The position numbers were made by a program, and so were the translations under genes. Positions 18,053 through 27,942 of a stretch of DNA of 64,000 nucleotides are shown in pieces. The number at the start of each line of letters is the position of its first letter. Position 1 is the stretch's first letter. Below the pieces are notes generated by a model, which saw nothing but the letters and a program-made list of their open reading frames with translations, searched no databases and was not told where the DNA came from. The DNA is from DATBVX01 sp963696675 (GTDB lineage Bacteria; Pseudomonadota; Gammaproteobacteria; Steroidobacterales; Steroidobacteraceae), in the NCBI GenBank assembly GCA_963696675.1, contig CAVOLM010000033.1, positions 4,280 through 68,279 of the forward strand, in the 5' to 3' direction.

Positions 18053-18843
18053 AGGCGTATCTGGACTTCATGCGCCACGTGCGCGAGCACGGGGTCGGCA
18101 AGGCCGATCGCACCGGCACCGGCACGCTCAGCGTGTTCGGCCACCAGATGCGCTTTGACCTGGCGCAGGGTTTCCCGCTCGTCACCACCAAGAAAGTGCA
18201 CACGCGTTCGGTCATCCACGAGCTGCTGTGGTTCCTGCGTGGGGAAACCAGCCTCGATTACCTGCACCAGCATGGGGTCACCATCTGGGATGAATGGGCG
18301 GACGAGAACGGCGAGCTTGGCCCGATTTACGGCAAGCAATGGCGCGATTGGATCGCGCCCGATGGCAGGCACATCGACCAGATGGCCCAGGTCGTCGAGC
18401 AACTGCGCAGTAATCCGAATTCCCGCCGTATCATTGTCAGCGCCTGGAACGTGGGTGAGCTCGAGCGCATGGCACTGGCGCCCTGTCACGCCTTCTTCCA
18501 GTTCTACGTGGCGCAGGGGAGACTGTCCGCCCAGGTCTACCAGCGCAGCGCCGACATCTTCCTGGGCGTACCGTTCAATATCGCCTCCTACGCGCTGCTG
18601 ACGCAGATGCTGGCGCAGCAGGCGCACCTGGTCGCCGGCGATCTGATCTGGACCGGGGGTGACTGTCATCTTTACGTCAACCACCTGGAGCAGGCTGACC
18701 TGCAGCTCTCACGTACGCCCCATCCGTTGCCGCAGCTGGTGATCAAGCGCCTCCCAGCGACGCTGTTCGACTACCGGTTCGAGGACTTTGAGATCGTGAA
18801 CTATCAGCACGAGCCGGCCATCAAAGCGCCGGTGGCGGTCTAG
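18049..18843 (+). CDS. thyA: Thymidylate synthase
   Basis: The 264-residue product has the same length as E. coli ThyA. The nucleophile is Cys146 in ALAPCHAFFQFYV. Other markers are TKKVHTRSVIHELLWFLRG, RSADIFLGVPFNIASYALL for the folate/dUMP site, and an exact-length C-terminus ending APVAV. It makes dTMP from dUMP and methylene-tetrahydrofolate; folA, which regenerates the folate, lies about 8 kb away. The ATG overlaps the lgt stop. Confidence 0.98.
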   Translation: MKAYLDFMRHVREHGVGKADRTGTGTLSVFGHQMRFDLAQGFPLVTTKKVHTRSVIHELLWFLRGETSLDYLHQHGVTIWDEWADENGELGPIYGKQWRDWIAPDGRHIDQMAQVVEQLRSNPNSRRIIVSAWNVGELERMALAPCHAFFQFYVAQGRLSAQVYQRSADIFLGVPFNIASYALLTQMLAQQAHLVAGDLIWTGGDCHLYVNHLEQADLQLSRTPHPLPQLVIKRLPATLFDYRFEDFEIVNYQHEPAIKAPVAV

Positions 18844-18851
18844 GAGTCGCG

Positions 18852-19355
18852 ATGCTGAGGTTGGCTGATGGCAAGAGGCTGCCGCTCCTGCAGGTACGAC
18901 GCTCACGGGTGCATGGCAATGGTGTGTTCGCCATCAGGCGCATTCGCAAAGGTACGCGCGTGATCGAGTACACCGGTGAGCGTGTGAGCCACAAGGAGGC
19001 TGATCGGCGCTACCAGCCGCATGATCCACATGACAATCACACCTTCCTCTTCATTCTCGATGGGCGCACGGTCATCGATGCCGGTGTCGGCGGGAACGAG
19101 GCGCGCTTCATCAACCATTCGTGCGAGCCGAACTGCGAATCGGTGATCGAGAACAACCGCATCTATATCTACGCGACGCGCACCATCGAGCCGGGCGAGG
19201 AGCTCGCCTACGACTACCAGATCCAGCGCGAGCACGGCGATCCGCCCGACATCGACGCCATTTATGGCTGTCGGTGCGGTGCGCCGGCGTGTCGCGGCAC
19301 GATGCTCGCGCCGCCGGAGCTGCCCAAGCGCCGGCGACGCGCCAACGGTCGCTGA
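18852..19355 (+). CDS. SET-domain protein lysine methyltransferase
   Basis: The 167-residue protein is a nearly bare SET domain. VRRSRVHGNGVFAIRRIRKG starts the SET-N part, RFINHSCEPNC (residues 85-95) is the SAM-binding pseudoknot, ELAYDY (117-122) supplies the catalytic Tyr122, and a post-SET zinc motif CRCGAPAC (140-147) follows, then a basic tail KRRRRANGR. All catalytic and zinc positions are intact. Bacterial SET proteins methylate lysines of host or self proteins; here there is no secretion signal or effector context, so a self target (ribosomal or nucleoid protein) is the simpler guess. It follows thyA by eight bases. Confidence 0.9.
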   Translation: MLRLADGKRLPLLQVRRSRVHGNGVFAIRRIRKGTRVIEYTGERVSHKEADRRYQPHDPHDNHTFLFILDGRTVIDAGVGGNEARFINHSCEPNCESVIENNRIYIYATRTIEPGEELAYDYQIQREHGDPPDIDAIYGCRCGAPACRGTMLAPPELPKRRRRANGR

Positions 19356-19360
19356 ACCCG

Positions 19361-19978
19361 ATGGGCGTGCCGGAGCGGCTGTGGCAGAAAGATTTCTCGG
19401 GGATCGCCGCGGACCTCGCGGCCCAGGGATGGAGCTGCTGCGACGGGTTTTTGGCTGCCGACCTGATCACCCCTTTGCGGGTTGAAGCACGTCAGCTCGC
19501 GGCGCGCGGTGAATTGCATGCTGCGGCGATTGGCGCCCGGCACGCGCTGAATCCCGATATCAGGGGGGATGAAACCCGTTGGCTGGATGCGCCCTATAGC
19601 GCGCCCGTAGCGGTGTTGATCGAGCGCCTCGAGGAATTGCGCCGCGCGATGAATGCGCAGCTGCAGCTTGGCCTGTTCGAACTGGAGCTGCACTTCGCGC
19701 GCTATCGCCCGGGCGCCGCTTATGCCCGGCATCTCGATCGATTCGCCGGCAGCACGCGGCGAGTGCTCTCGTTTGTGCTCTATCTCAACGAGTCATGGCG
19801 AGCGGAGGATGGTGGCGCGCTGCGCCTGTATCCCGGGAGTCAGGAACGCACGATAGACTTTGCGCCGCAGGCCGGCCGCCTGGTGCTATTCCTGAGCGCG
19901 AGATTCGAGCACGAAGTGATGCTCACCGCGCGTGATCGGCTCAGCATCACCGGCTGGTTCTTGGCTCGCGCCCCGTGA
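19361..19978 (+). CDS. 2-oxoglutarate/Fe(II) oxygenase, prolyl-4-hydroxylase-like
   Basis: The 205-residue product has the double-stranded beta-helix motif HxD (His124, Asp126 in ARHLDRF), the distal His184 (FEHEV) and a following RDR stretch that can bind 2-oxoglutarate. DGGALRLYPG and LSFVLYLNESW are typical of prolyl 4-hydroxylase alpha-subunit-like bacterial enzymes, several of which hydroxylate proteins such as EF-Tu. The ATG at 19361 is five bases after the SET gene stop, so the two are probably co-expressed. Confidence 0.88.
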   Translation: MGVPERLWQKDFSGIAADLAAQGWSCCDGFLAADLITPLRVEARQLAARGELHAAAIGARHALNPDIRGDETRWLDAPYSAPVAVLIERLEELRRAMNAQLQLGLFELELHFARYRPGAAYARHLDRFAGSTRRVLSFVLYLNESWRAEDGGALRLYPGSQERTIDFAPQAGRLVLFLSARFEHEVMLTARDRLSITGWFLARAP

Positions 19979-19987
19979 GGCGCTGAC

Positions 19988-22165
19988 TCAGTTCGCTCTG
20001 CTCGCGCTTCCGGCCCCACCAGTGGGAAATCCGCGGTCTTCCAGGTAGGCGTTGACATCGGGATCACGGCCACGGAACTGGCGGAACGCTTCGGCGCGAT
20101 CGGTCGAGTTGCCCGGCGCGAGTATGTATTCACGCATGCGCGCAGCGGTTGCCTTGTCGAACGGATCCCCGGCCTCCAGGAATGCTTTCCAGGTGTCGGC
20201 ATCCATGACCGCCGACCAGACATAGCTGTAGTACCCGGCGGAATAGTTGTCGCTGCTGAACAGGTGTGCGAACTGTGGCAGGCGGTGGCGCAGCGCGATT
20301 TCCTTCGGCATCCCGATCCGCTTGAGATCCTCGCGCTCGAAGGCGTCCGGATCGATCTCGCCATCGGGCCGCGTATGAATGTCCATGTCGACGATGGCAT
20401 CGGCCAGGTACTCGACGACGGTGAAACCCTGGTTGAATTTCTCCGAAGCCTTGACCTTGTCGAGCAGCGCCTGCGGCATCGGCTCGCCGGTCTGGTAGTG
20501 GCGTGCGAACTTGTCCAGCACCGGTCGCGTCAGCACCCAGTGCTCGTTCACTTGCGATGGATACTCGACGAAATCACGCGGCGTGGTGGCGAGATCCGGG
20601 TAGTTGACCTGCGACAGCAGCGCATGCAGCGCGTGTCCGAATTCATGGAACAGGGTACGCGCATCGTCGAGTGAAATCAGCACGGGCTCACCCGGAGCGC
20701 CTTTCACAAAATTGTTGTTGTTAGAGGTGATCGGCGGTACATCGCGCTCGAATTTTTCGCGGGTCTGGTATGAGAACGCCCATGCACCTGAGCGTTTGCT
20801 GCCCCTCGCGTAGTAATCGCCGTAGAAGAGCCCGATGGGCTTGCCGGACGCCTTGTCCTTCACCTCCCAGACACGCACGGCGGGATTGAACACCGGTACC
20901 TGACCGCTGATCTCGCTGAAGGTGATGCCGTAGAGCTGTTCGGCGCACCAGAACGCGCCCTGGATCATGTTGTTGAGCTCGAAATACGGCTTGAGGTCGG
21001 TCTGGTCGAGGTCGTACTGCGCCTTGCGAACTTTCTCGGCATAGAAGCGATAGTCCCAGGGCTCGATCGTGATCTTCGCGCCCTCACGATCCGCCACCTT
21101 CTGCATGTTGGCGACTTCTTCATGCACGCGCTCAACGGCGGCTGACCAGACGCGCATCATGAGCGCCTGCGCCTTGGCCGGATCCTTGGCCATCGTGTCC
21201 GCCATGCGCCAGTGCGCGTGCGATGGATAGCCCAGGAGCCTGGCACGTTCGGCGCGCAGCTTGACGATCCTGCGGATCGTTTCATTGGTGTCGTTCGCAT
21301 CACCGTTGTCGCCGCGATTGACGAACTTGCCCCACACCTGCTCGCGCAGGTCGCGACGCGTCGAGAATGTGAGGAACGGTTCCACGCTCGAGCGCGTGTT
21401 GACGATCACCCACTTGCCATCGAGCCCGTGCTCCCTTGCGGCTGCCGCCGCCGCCGAGACGATCGAATCCGGAAGTCCCGCAAGATCGGCCTTGCCGTCG
21501 AGCACGACCCACGAGTTCTCGTCCGCGAGCAGCTTGTCGGAGAAATCCGCGAACAGGCCCGCAAGCTCCTGGTTGATCTGCGACAGCCGTGTCTTGTCCG
21601 CGGCGTTCAGTGTCGCACCGGAACGCGCGAACTCGTCGTAGGTGCGTTCGACCAGGCGCACTTGCTCCGCGGTCAGGCCGGCGCCAGAGCGCGCCCTGTA
21701 GATCGTCTCGATGCGCTTGAACAGCGCCGCATCGAAGTAGATTTCGTCATCCGCAGCGGCCAGCCTCGGTGCCACTTCCTTGTTGAGTGCCTGGTATTCG
21801 GGCGTGCTCTCGTTGTTGATCATTACGAAGAACATGCGACGCACGCGCGTATAGGTGCGCCCAGCGCGCTCGATCGGCAGGAAGGTGTTGTCGAAAGTGG
21901 GTGCCGCCGGGTTGCTCACGATCGCCGCATATTCGGTGCGCCGTTCCTGCAGAGCGATCTCGAGCGCCTGCTTGTAGCGTTCCGGTGAGCCCTGATCCCA
22001 CGGTGGCACGCCGCCGTACGGGCCGGTCCAGGGTGCCAGCAGGGGATTCGCCGGGGTGGAGGCTGGGACACTCCCGGACTTGGTTGTGTCGCCGTGATTC
22101 ATCGCAGAGCAGCCACAAGTGAGAAACGCAATTGCAGTCAGGCCGTGGATCAGCCGGGTGTCCAT
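19988..22165 (-). CDS. dcp: M3 family peptidyl-dipeptidase, Dcp-like
   Basis: The 725-residue zinc metallopeptidase has the active-site HEFGHALHAL near residue 505, preceded by DDARTLFHE. It matches dipeptidyl carboxypeptidase Dcp in length, and ends GGAGSASRAN. The N-terminus (IHGLTAIAFLTCGCSAMNHG) is an export signal with a poor lipobox, so it is periplasmic or a lipoprotein, where E. coli Dcp has no such extension. It converges with the oxygenase gene ten bases away. Confidence 0.92.
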   Translation of the reverse strand: MDTRLIHGLTAIAFLTCGCSAMNHGDTTKSGSVPASTPANPLLAPWTGPYGGVPPWDQGSPERYKQALEIALQERRTEYAAIVSNPAAPTFDNTFLPIERAGRTYTRVRRMFFVMINNESTPEYQALNKEVAPRLAAADDEIYFDAALFKRIETIYRARSGAGLTAEQVRLVERTYDEFARSGATLNAADKTRLSQINQELAGLFADFSDKLLADENSWVVLDGKADLAGLPDSIVSAAAAAAREHGLDGKWVIVNTRSSVEPFLTFSTRRDLREQVWGKFVNRGDNGDANDTNETIRRIVKLRAERARLLGYPSHAHWRMADTMAKDPAKAQALMMRVWSAAVERVHEEVANMQKVADREGAKITIEPWDYRFYAEKVRKAQYDLDQTDLKPYFELNNMIQGAFWCAEQLYGITFSEISGQVPVFNPAVRVWEVKDKASGKPIGLFYGDYYARGSKRSGAWAFSYQTREKFERDVPPITSNNNNFVKGAPGEPVLISLDDARTLFHEFGHALHALLSQVNYPDLATTPRDFVEYPSQVNEHWVLTRPVLDKFARHYQTGEPMPQALLDKVKASEKFNQGFTVVEYLADAIVDMDIHTRPDGEIDPDAFEREDLKRIGMPKEIALRHRLPQFAHLFSSDNYSAGYYSYVWSAVMDADTWKAFLEAGDPFDKATAARMREYILAPGNSTDRAEAFRQFRGRDPDVNAYLEDRGFPTGGAGSASRAN

Positions 22166-22348
22166 GTACTTCTCTTACGGTCGGAGGAGGTCAGGGGGCG
22201 GTAGGGTAATGCATCGCGCCGCAGGCGCAAGCCCGGGCGGCGCTCGCTGCCTTGACTGAGTCCAGCGTGCACGGCTCTACTAACTCCCTGCGTTCTGGTT
22301 GGAGCTCGAAAATCATGGGTACGCGTCAACTTCGCGGAAAAACTTGCA

Positions 22349-22675
22349 ATGATTTCCGAGCAATGGTCGCCCAGGATCATCGCGCGGATGAATGACTACG
22401 ACTTCAAGCTGGTGAAGCTGCAAGGCGAGTTCGTGTGGCATGACCACCAGAACACCGACGAAGCCTTCATCGTCCTTGACGGGGAATTGACCATTCATCT
22501 GCGCGATCGGGACGTGGTGCTGCGCAAGGGTGAGCTGTTCGTAGTGCCGAAGGGCGTTGAGCACAAGCCGGAGGCGGCACAAGAATGCCACCTGATGCTG
22601 ATCGAGCCGGTCGGCACCGTGAACACGGGAGAGGCGGGTGGCGCCATGACCGCACCGTCCGATGTCTGGATCTAG
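22349..22675 (+). CDS. Cupin-domain protein
   Basis: The 108-residue single-domain cupin contains FVWHDHQNTDEAFIVLDGEL (cupin motif 1, with metal-type His, His, Glu) and KGELFVVPKGVEHKP (motif 2 His). Homologous small cupins usually begin with a helix like VNFAEKLA, which is encoded in frame just upstream of the ATG (22325-22348) but lacks a start codon. The real start may therefore be the ATG at 22315 with an indel in between. Function unknown; fold suggests metal and small-molecule binding. Confidence 0.8.
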   Translation: MISEQWSPRIIARMNDYDFKLVKLQGEFVWHDHQNTDEAFIVLDGELTIHLRDRDVVLRKGELFVVPKGVEHKPEAAQECHLMLIEPVGTVNTGEAGGAMTAPSDVWI

Positions 22676-22686
22676 GCTGCCCTGAC

Positions 22687-23658
22687 ATGCGTTACCGGCG
22701 CTTCGGCCGACTCGGCTGGCAAGTCAGTGAGATCGGCTACGGCATGTGGGGCCTGAGTGGCTGGACCGGATCCGACGACACGCGTACTCGCGCCGCGCTC
22801 AACGAGGCGGTGCGCCTCGGCTGCAATTTCTTCGATACCGCCTGGGCATATGGCGACGGGCACAGCGAGGGCATGCTCGGCGAGCTGTTTCGGACCCATC
22901 CGGATCAGCGGCTGTATTCCGCCAGCAAGATCCCACCGAAGAATCTCACCTGGCCTTCGCGTCGGGGCATGCGACTCGACGAAGTGTTCCCCGCGGATCA
23001 CATCCGCGAATACGCCGTGCGCTCACTCGAGAATACCGGCCTTCCCAGGCTCGACCTGCTGCAGTTCCACGTCTGGGAGGATGCATGGGCGCGCGATGAA
23101 CGCTGGGCTCGCGCCATCGACGATCTGAAGCGGCAGGGCCTCATTGCCGCCGCTGGGGTCAGCGTCAATCGCTGGGAGCCCGCGAATGTCCTGCAGACTC
23201 TTCGGACCGGGCTCATCGATGCAGTGCAGGTGATCTACAACATCTTCGACCAGTCGCCCGAAGACGAGCTGTTCGCGGTGTGCCAGGAGCTCGACATCGC
23301 GGTGATCGCACGTGTGCCGTTCGACGAAGGTTCACTCACCGGGACTCTCACGCTCGACTCGAAGTGGCCCTCGGGCGACTTCCGTAACATCTACTTCGGC
23401 AAGGCTAACCTGGTGCCGACCGTCAAGCGCGTCGAAGCGTTGCGGCCGGTGGTGCCGGAAGGCATGACGATGGCGGAACTGGCACTGCGCTTCGCAATCT
23501 CCGATCCGCGGGTCAGCACGGTGATTCCAGGGATGCGCAGCATCGCGCACGTGGCGTCGAACATCGCCGTGTCTGATGGCAAGCCGCTGGCCGAGGAACT
23601 GCTCGGCCGATTACGTGCTCACCGCTGGGACCGCTCCCCGACGCAGTGGTCGCACTGA
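22687..23658 (+). CDS. Aldo/keto reductase
   Basis: The 323-residue TIM-barrel oxidoreductase begins MRYRRFGRLGWQVSEIGYGMW. It has the family signature CNFFDTAWAYGDGHSEGMLGE with catalytic Asp and Tyr, the active-site Lys in SASKIPPK, the histidine in LLQFHVW, and a C-terminal cofactor stretch (RVSTVIPGMRS). NADPH-dependent reduction of a carbonyl is expected; substrate unknown. It starts 11 bases past the cupin stop. Confidence 0.9.
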   Translation: MRYRRFGRLGWQVSEIGYGMWGLSGWTGSDDTRTRAALNEAVRLGCNFFDTAWAYGDGHSEGMLGELFRTHPDQRLYSASKIPPKNLTWPSRRGMRLDEVFPADHIREYAVRSLENTGLPRLDLLQFHVWEDAWARDERWARAIDDLKRQGLIAAAGVSVNRWEPANVLQTLRTGLIDAVQVIYNIFDQSPEDELFAVCQELDIAVIARVPFDEGSLTGTLTLDSKWPSGDFRNIYFGKANLVPTVKRVEALRPVVPEGMTMAELALRFAISDPRVSTVIPGMRSIAHVASNIAVSDGKPLAEELLGRLRAHRWDRSPTQWSH

Positions 23659-23659
23659 A

Positions 23660-26600
23660 TCAGCGCAACCGGACGCGGAAGCGGACGGTGAAGGACGGAT
23701 TACCCCCGGGACCGGCGGCGCTCATCGTGCCGGTCGGCGCGATTCGAAGACCGGTCACATTGGGATCGAAGCCCGCGGCATCAGGCACGGGCGTGTAAGT
23801 GTAGGGCGCCACGCCACCCGGCTGATTCGAATAGCTCACGTTCGACGCGTACACGTAACTCAGGCCGCTCACGGGTGTTCCGTTCAGGAAGGCGACCGGA
23901 TCGCCACTCGCCGTCGAGACGTAGAGGTCCGAATTCGGCGGCACGAACTCGCTGATCACGAGCGTGCTCGCATCCACAGTGCCGGGTCCCTGGTTGGTGA
24001 TCGTGAGCGAGTACAGCTGCACGCTGCCCGGGATGCGCTTGGGATTGGTCGCATTGTTGTACGGATCGGAGATCACCTGCGAGGTGCGCGCGATGATGAG
24101 CGTCGGCTGCGGTATCACGACATCGAAGCTGCCGATACCGAGGTCGGTCACCGTGCCTTCCGTTCCTTCGGCAGCCGTGACCCTCATGGTCCAGGAACCT
24201 GCAGGTGCGGCGCCGGGGAGGGCGTAAGCTCAGCTCGTACGTCTTCGTCGCGGCCCCCGAGTCGTTGACTTGCGTCATCGCGGAGTTGGTGAGCACTGCG
24301 GTACCGACTGGATTCAGAAGTGTCACCGAGGCACTCGAAATATCGAAACTGCCGAACGGATCGCTCACGACGGCGCGCATGAAAACAGTTGAGCCGGGGA
24401 AGAACGAAGCCGTCACGACACCACCCGCGTACGCAGCGTTGTAGCTCACCACGCTGCTGACGCTGATGACGGTGTTGCTGTTGAAGCTGACGTTCGAGCG
24501 CTGGGCCGCGGAGTTGGCCGGGTACACCAGCACGTCGCGACTCCCGCTGCCCGTGGTGTTGTTGGTCACCTGCAAGGAGATGGTTGCGCCGGCGGGCAGC
24601 GTGGTCGCCGTGATCGGCACGGTAAACGTCTGCAGTGTGGGAGTGGTGTCACTGGGCGTGAATGTGACTTGCGCCGTGCCCAGCGTGATGCCACCGCTCG
24701 CCGTCAGCGTGACCCGGACTACGCGCGAGGTGCCGTTTCCAGTGCGAGTGAAATACAGCTGCACGGGCGCATTGCCCGCGGGCAGCGTGAAAGTAGTCGC
24801 CAGCGCCGGGGCCAGCACCCAGGTCTGACTATTGCCCTCTACGATGGTGACTGAGGGCGGCGCCGCCGGCGCCGGCGTGCGTGACAACTGCAGGCCTGAT
24901 CTCAGGTAGAGAACCTTGTTGCCGCTGGATGGGATCTGGGATTGCGAGACGATGATCTGCGCCGCCGCCGGCGTCGCGCCGGGCCCGAACGTATTGATGA
25001 CGGTTGCGGTGTTATCGATGGTCGCGCCGGGCGGTGTGCCGCCTGCGACTCTCACGTCGAACACGACCGTGACGGTGCCATTCGCGGGCACCGTGATGTT
25101 GGAAACGTCGAGAAATCCTGTGCCATCGGCCCCGGTGCCGGCCCCGGTCGAATTGTTCACGGCACCGGCCGGCAAGGTCACGACACTGAAGGAATTGACG
25201 TTGGCTGGAATGTCGTCGGTCACGCGCACGCCCGGTGCGAGGACGCCGGCCGTTTCACGCAACGTGATCGTGTAGCGCAGGGTGTCGCCGGGATTCGCAT
25301 CGCCGGCATTGAGGTCCGACACGGTCTTGGTCGAGGTCGAGAGATTCGGCAGCACGACGTTGGTCGTATCGTTCGCCGTGTCATTGGCTGTGTTGAAATC
25401 CAGGCTCGCGCTCGACACGACAGCCGTATTGATCTTCGAGGGCGCCCCCGCCTGGCCGGGCAGAACCGTGAGCGACAGGTCGGGCAAGGTCGCGCCCAGC
25501 GCGAGCGGTGGCGGGTGATTGCAGGTCACGGTCTGAGCCGCGGCGCTGCAACTCCACCCCGTGCCGGTGCCCGATACATATGTGAATCCGGTGGGGAGCG
25601 TGTCCGTCACCGTGATGGTGTTGTCTTCCTGCTCGAGCCCCACGCCGGTGCCATTGCTGACGCGGATCGTGTACACGCCGTTGGTGCCGGCGGAGAAGTT
25701 CGCCTACGTGAGTCTTGGTGATGCTGAGATCGACGCTCGGCTCACTCGTGACACTCACGACCTGCGCCGTCAGCAGGACGAGGTCGCCGCCCGCTGAGAA
25801 CACGGTCGTCGCCGACGTTTGCCCGGCTGAGACGTATGGATCTACGTTGAAGGTATCGACGTCGACGCCGTAGCTGGTCGCGACGCCCAGCGTGTTGACG
25901 GTGCCGTCGTAGGGCTGAGTGGTCGGATCGCTGGCGGGCACGACGATGCCGTCATCGAGCGCGTTGCCGTTGAAGCTCAACTGCTCGTTGAACCCGTTCA
26001 GCGGCGTCGAATTCTGCGGATCGCCTTCCCACGCGACGATCGCCATCTTGCCGTTGATGGGCGCGACCGGCACGCGAAAGCCGTCAGGTGTCAGCGTGAT
26101 CGAGCTGCCGCGGAAGAACTGCAAACCGTCGAATACGTTGATCGCGCGCAGATCCTCCGCCGCGCGCTGGTAGATCACGACGAGTCCCCAGCCCGCGACC
26201 ACGGCCTGGCTGCCGCAATGAGGCGCGCCGGTGTTGACGGTGAGTCCGCTGAATGTGTAGTTGCCATTCCCGGTGACGCGTGTCGTCACGTCGGCGAAGC
26301 CGCCGAAGTACGGGAACAGCGTGCCGCCGTTGTTGAACGTGGTGGTGAACGTGCGAGTCGCCGTGAGCGCCGAACCGGCGAAAGTAACGGTCGAGTCGAT
26401 CGTGGCTCCCGTCTGCGAGCCGCCCCAGTACAGATAGGCGGCGAGTATCGTCGAGCCCGCTGGAATGCCGGCGACGCGCAGCCGTGCTGCTCGCGCCAAC
26501 GGCGCAAGCGTCACCCGTATTCGGCTGCGTACGGAGCGATCCGCCGGTCGCAACGAAGTTGATGTTGCCGACGAAGCGCGCGTAGCGGGTGATGGTTTGT

Positions 26601-26665
26601 GAAAAGGCCGTGGCGGGGCCAAGGAGCAGCCCCACCAAGGCCAGCCACGCCAGTGTTCGCCTCAT
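23660..26665 (-). CDS. Large exported DUF11-type repeat protein (frameshifted)
   Basis: About 1000 residues when joined. The start at 26665 opens a signal peptide (RRTLAWLALVGLLLGPATAFSQ). A DUF3344-like domain follows (AAYLYWGGSQTGATIDSTVTF, VVAGWGLVVIYQRA), then several Ig-like DUF11 repeats recognisable by SVDLSITKTH, NTITVTDTLPTGFTYVSG and DLNAGDANPGDTLRYTITL, and a final stretch ending FRVRLR. Frames break near 26540, 25700 and 24210. No membrane anchor or sorting motif is seen at the C-terminus, so it is probably secreted or surface-bound by another system. Composition is rich in Thr, Val, Asn and Gly, unlike neighbours. Confidence 0.8.
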
Positions 26666-26806
26666 TGCAACACTCAGGATTACCCTTGCAATCGTGATCG
26701 CCGCCGCGCCGCCTCCGCCGTCACTGCGGAACACCCTGCGCAAATCGGCTCGCTCACTGTATAAGTCTTTGAGTTCCAAGCGCGTGGAGCCGCTCACAGG
26801 GCCTTT

Positions 26807-27345
26807 ATGTCAAGCGTGATCGAGCGCACAAATCGCCCCCAATCGCAGCCCATTCTGTCGCTCGTGGTGGCGATGGCCGAGAACGGTGTGATCGGCAACG
26901 CAAATCGCCTGCCGTGGCACCTGCCGGCGGACCTGAAGCACTTCAAAAGTGTGACGATGGGCAAGCCGATGCTGATGGGCCGCAAGACCTTCGAATCGAT
27001 CGGCAAGGCGCTGCCCGGGCAGGCGCAATCTGGTGATGTCACGCGGCCGTCCGATCGATGCGCCCGGCATTGAAACGGTGGCGAATCTCGAGGCGGCACT
27101 CGCGGCCACTCAGGACGCCGACGGAGCTCATGGTGATCGGTGGAGCGGACATCTTTCGGTTGTGTCTGCCGCGTGCGCAACGCATCTATCTCACCCGGGT
27201 GCACGCGCCGATCGCGGGGATACGCGCTTTCCCAACATCGACTGGAATGAGTGGCGCAGCGTGCAACGAACCGCGCAGGCCGGCGGATGACCGGAACGCT
27301 TACGCGATGACGTTCGTGACGCTGGAGCGGAGGTCGCCGTCGCGC
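26807..27345 (+). CDS. folA: Dihydrofolate reductase (frameshifted)
   Basis: DHFR reduces dihydrofolate produced by ThyA. The N-terminal two thirds are in one frame: LSLVVAMAENGVIGNANRLPWHLPADL, then MGKPMLMGRKTFESIGKALPGQ. The rest is spread over two other frames: DAPGIETVANLEAALA, ELMVIGGADIFRLCLPRAQRIYLTRVHAP, FPNIDWNEW and finally NAYAMTFVTLERR. Homology is continuous through at least four breaks (about 27025, 27120, 27220, 27285), so the gene is very likely intact in the organism. The native stop is not clear; the end given is just past TLERR. AGGG lies five bases before the ATG. Confidence 0.85.
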
Positions 27346-27352
27346 GGCGACC
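27332..27352. terminator. GC-rich hairpin between convergent genes
   Basis: GGTCGCCG (27332-27339) and CGGCGACC (27345-27352) form a perfect 8-bp stem with loop TCGCG. It lies at the end of folA and just beyond the end of the converging membrane-protein gene, a plausible place for a bidirectional terminator. No T-run follows on either side. Confidence 0.4.
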
Positions 27353-27363
27353 CCGAATGTCCC

Positions 27364-27786
27364 TCACTCTTTGTAGACCCAGGCGCCGGCGACACCAGCG
27401 AGGACGGTCTCGATCAGACCCTGCAAGCCCCATTTCACCAGCAGGTCGTCCGGATACAGGCCGATGACGTGATGGTCGATGAGTCCCGGCACGTAGCCGC
27501 CGAGGAACATCGCAATCGATACGATGACCGCAGTGCGAACGCCCGGTCCGAGGCGCGTCCGCGCCGCGGCGTAGAAGAAGATCAGCACGAGTCCAACCAG
27601 CAGGCACAGTACCGCGTAAGCCAGGTAGGCACTCGAACTCATCGCCGCCGCGAGTCCGAGCTCATTGAGGCGTGCCGTCACCGGTGCTCCCCACACCTTG
27701 ACGGCCATGAATCCTTCGATCACGTAGATGACGAGCGCGGCGACAACGCCGCCGCCGATCCAGCGCGGAACATTGATTCCACCCAT
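27364..27786 (-). CDS. Four-helix membrane protein, unknown function
   Basis: The 140-residue product has four predicted membrane segments: ALVIYVIEGFMAVKV, AYLAYAVLCLLVGLVLIFFYA, AVIVSIAMFLGGYVPGL and GLIETVLAGVAGAWVY. The start MGGINVPRWIGGGVVA is preceded by GGGGGA-type sequence about six bases upstream. I do not recognise the family with certainty; similar four-helix proteins are common as uncharacterised inner-membrane proteins. Confidence 0.72.
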   Translation of the reverse strand: MGGINVPRWIGGGVVAALVIYVIEGFMAVKVWGAPVTARLNELGLAAAMSSSAYLAYAVLCLLVGLVLIFFYAAARTRLGPGVRTAVIVSIAMFLGGYVPGLIDHHVIGLYPDDLLVKWGLQGLIETVLAGVAGAWVYKE

Positions 27787-27942
27787 GGGCTATCCCCCTC
27801 GGTTTGTTGATGTTGTCATCGGCCCGAGGCAGCGACGCCGCCGACCACGGGGCGAACGGGCGAGGAGGGTACGCCGAGGGGACAGCGACCGGCAAACGGC
27901 TCGACTGGACCCATTACAATAGCGCCCGGCCTGGAGACATGC

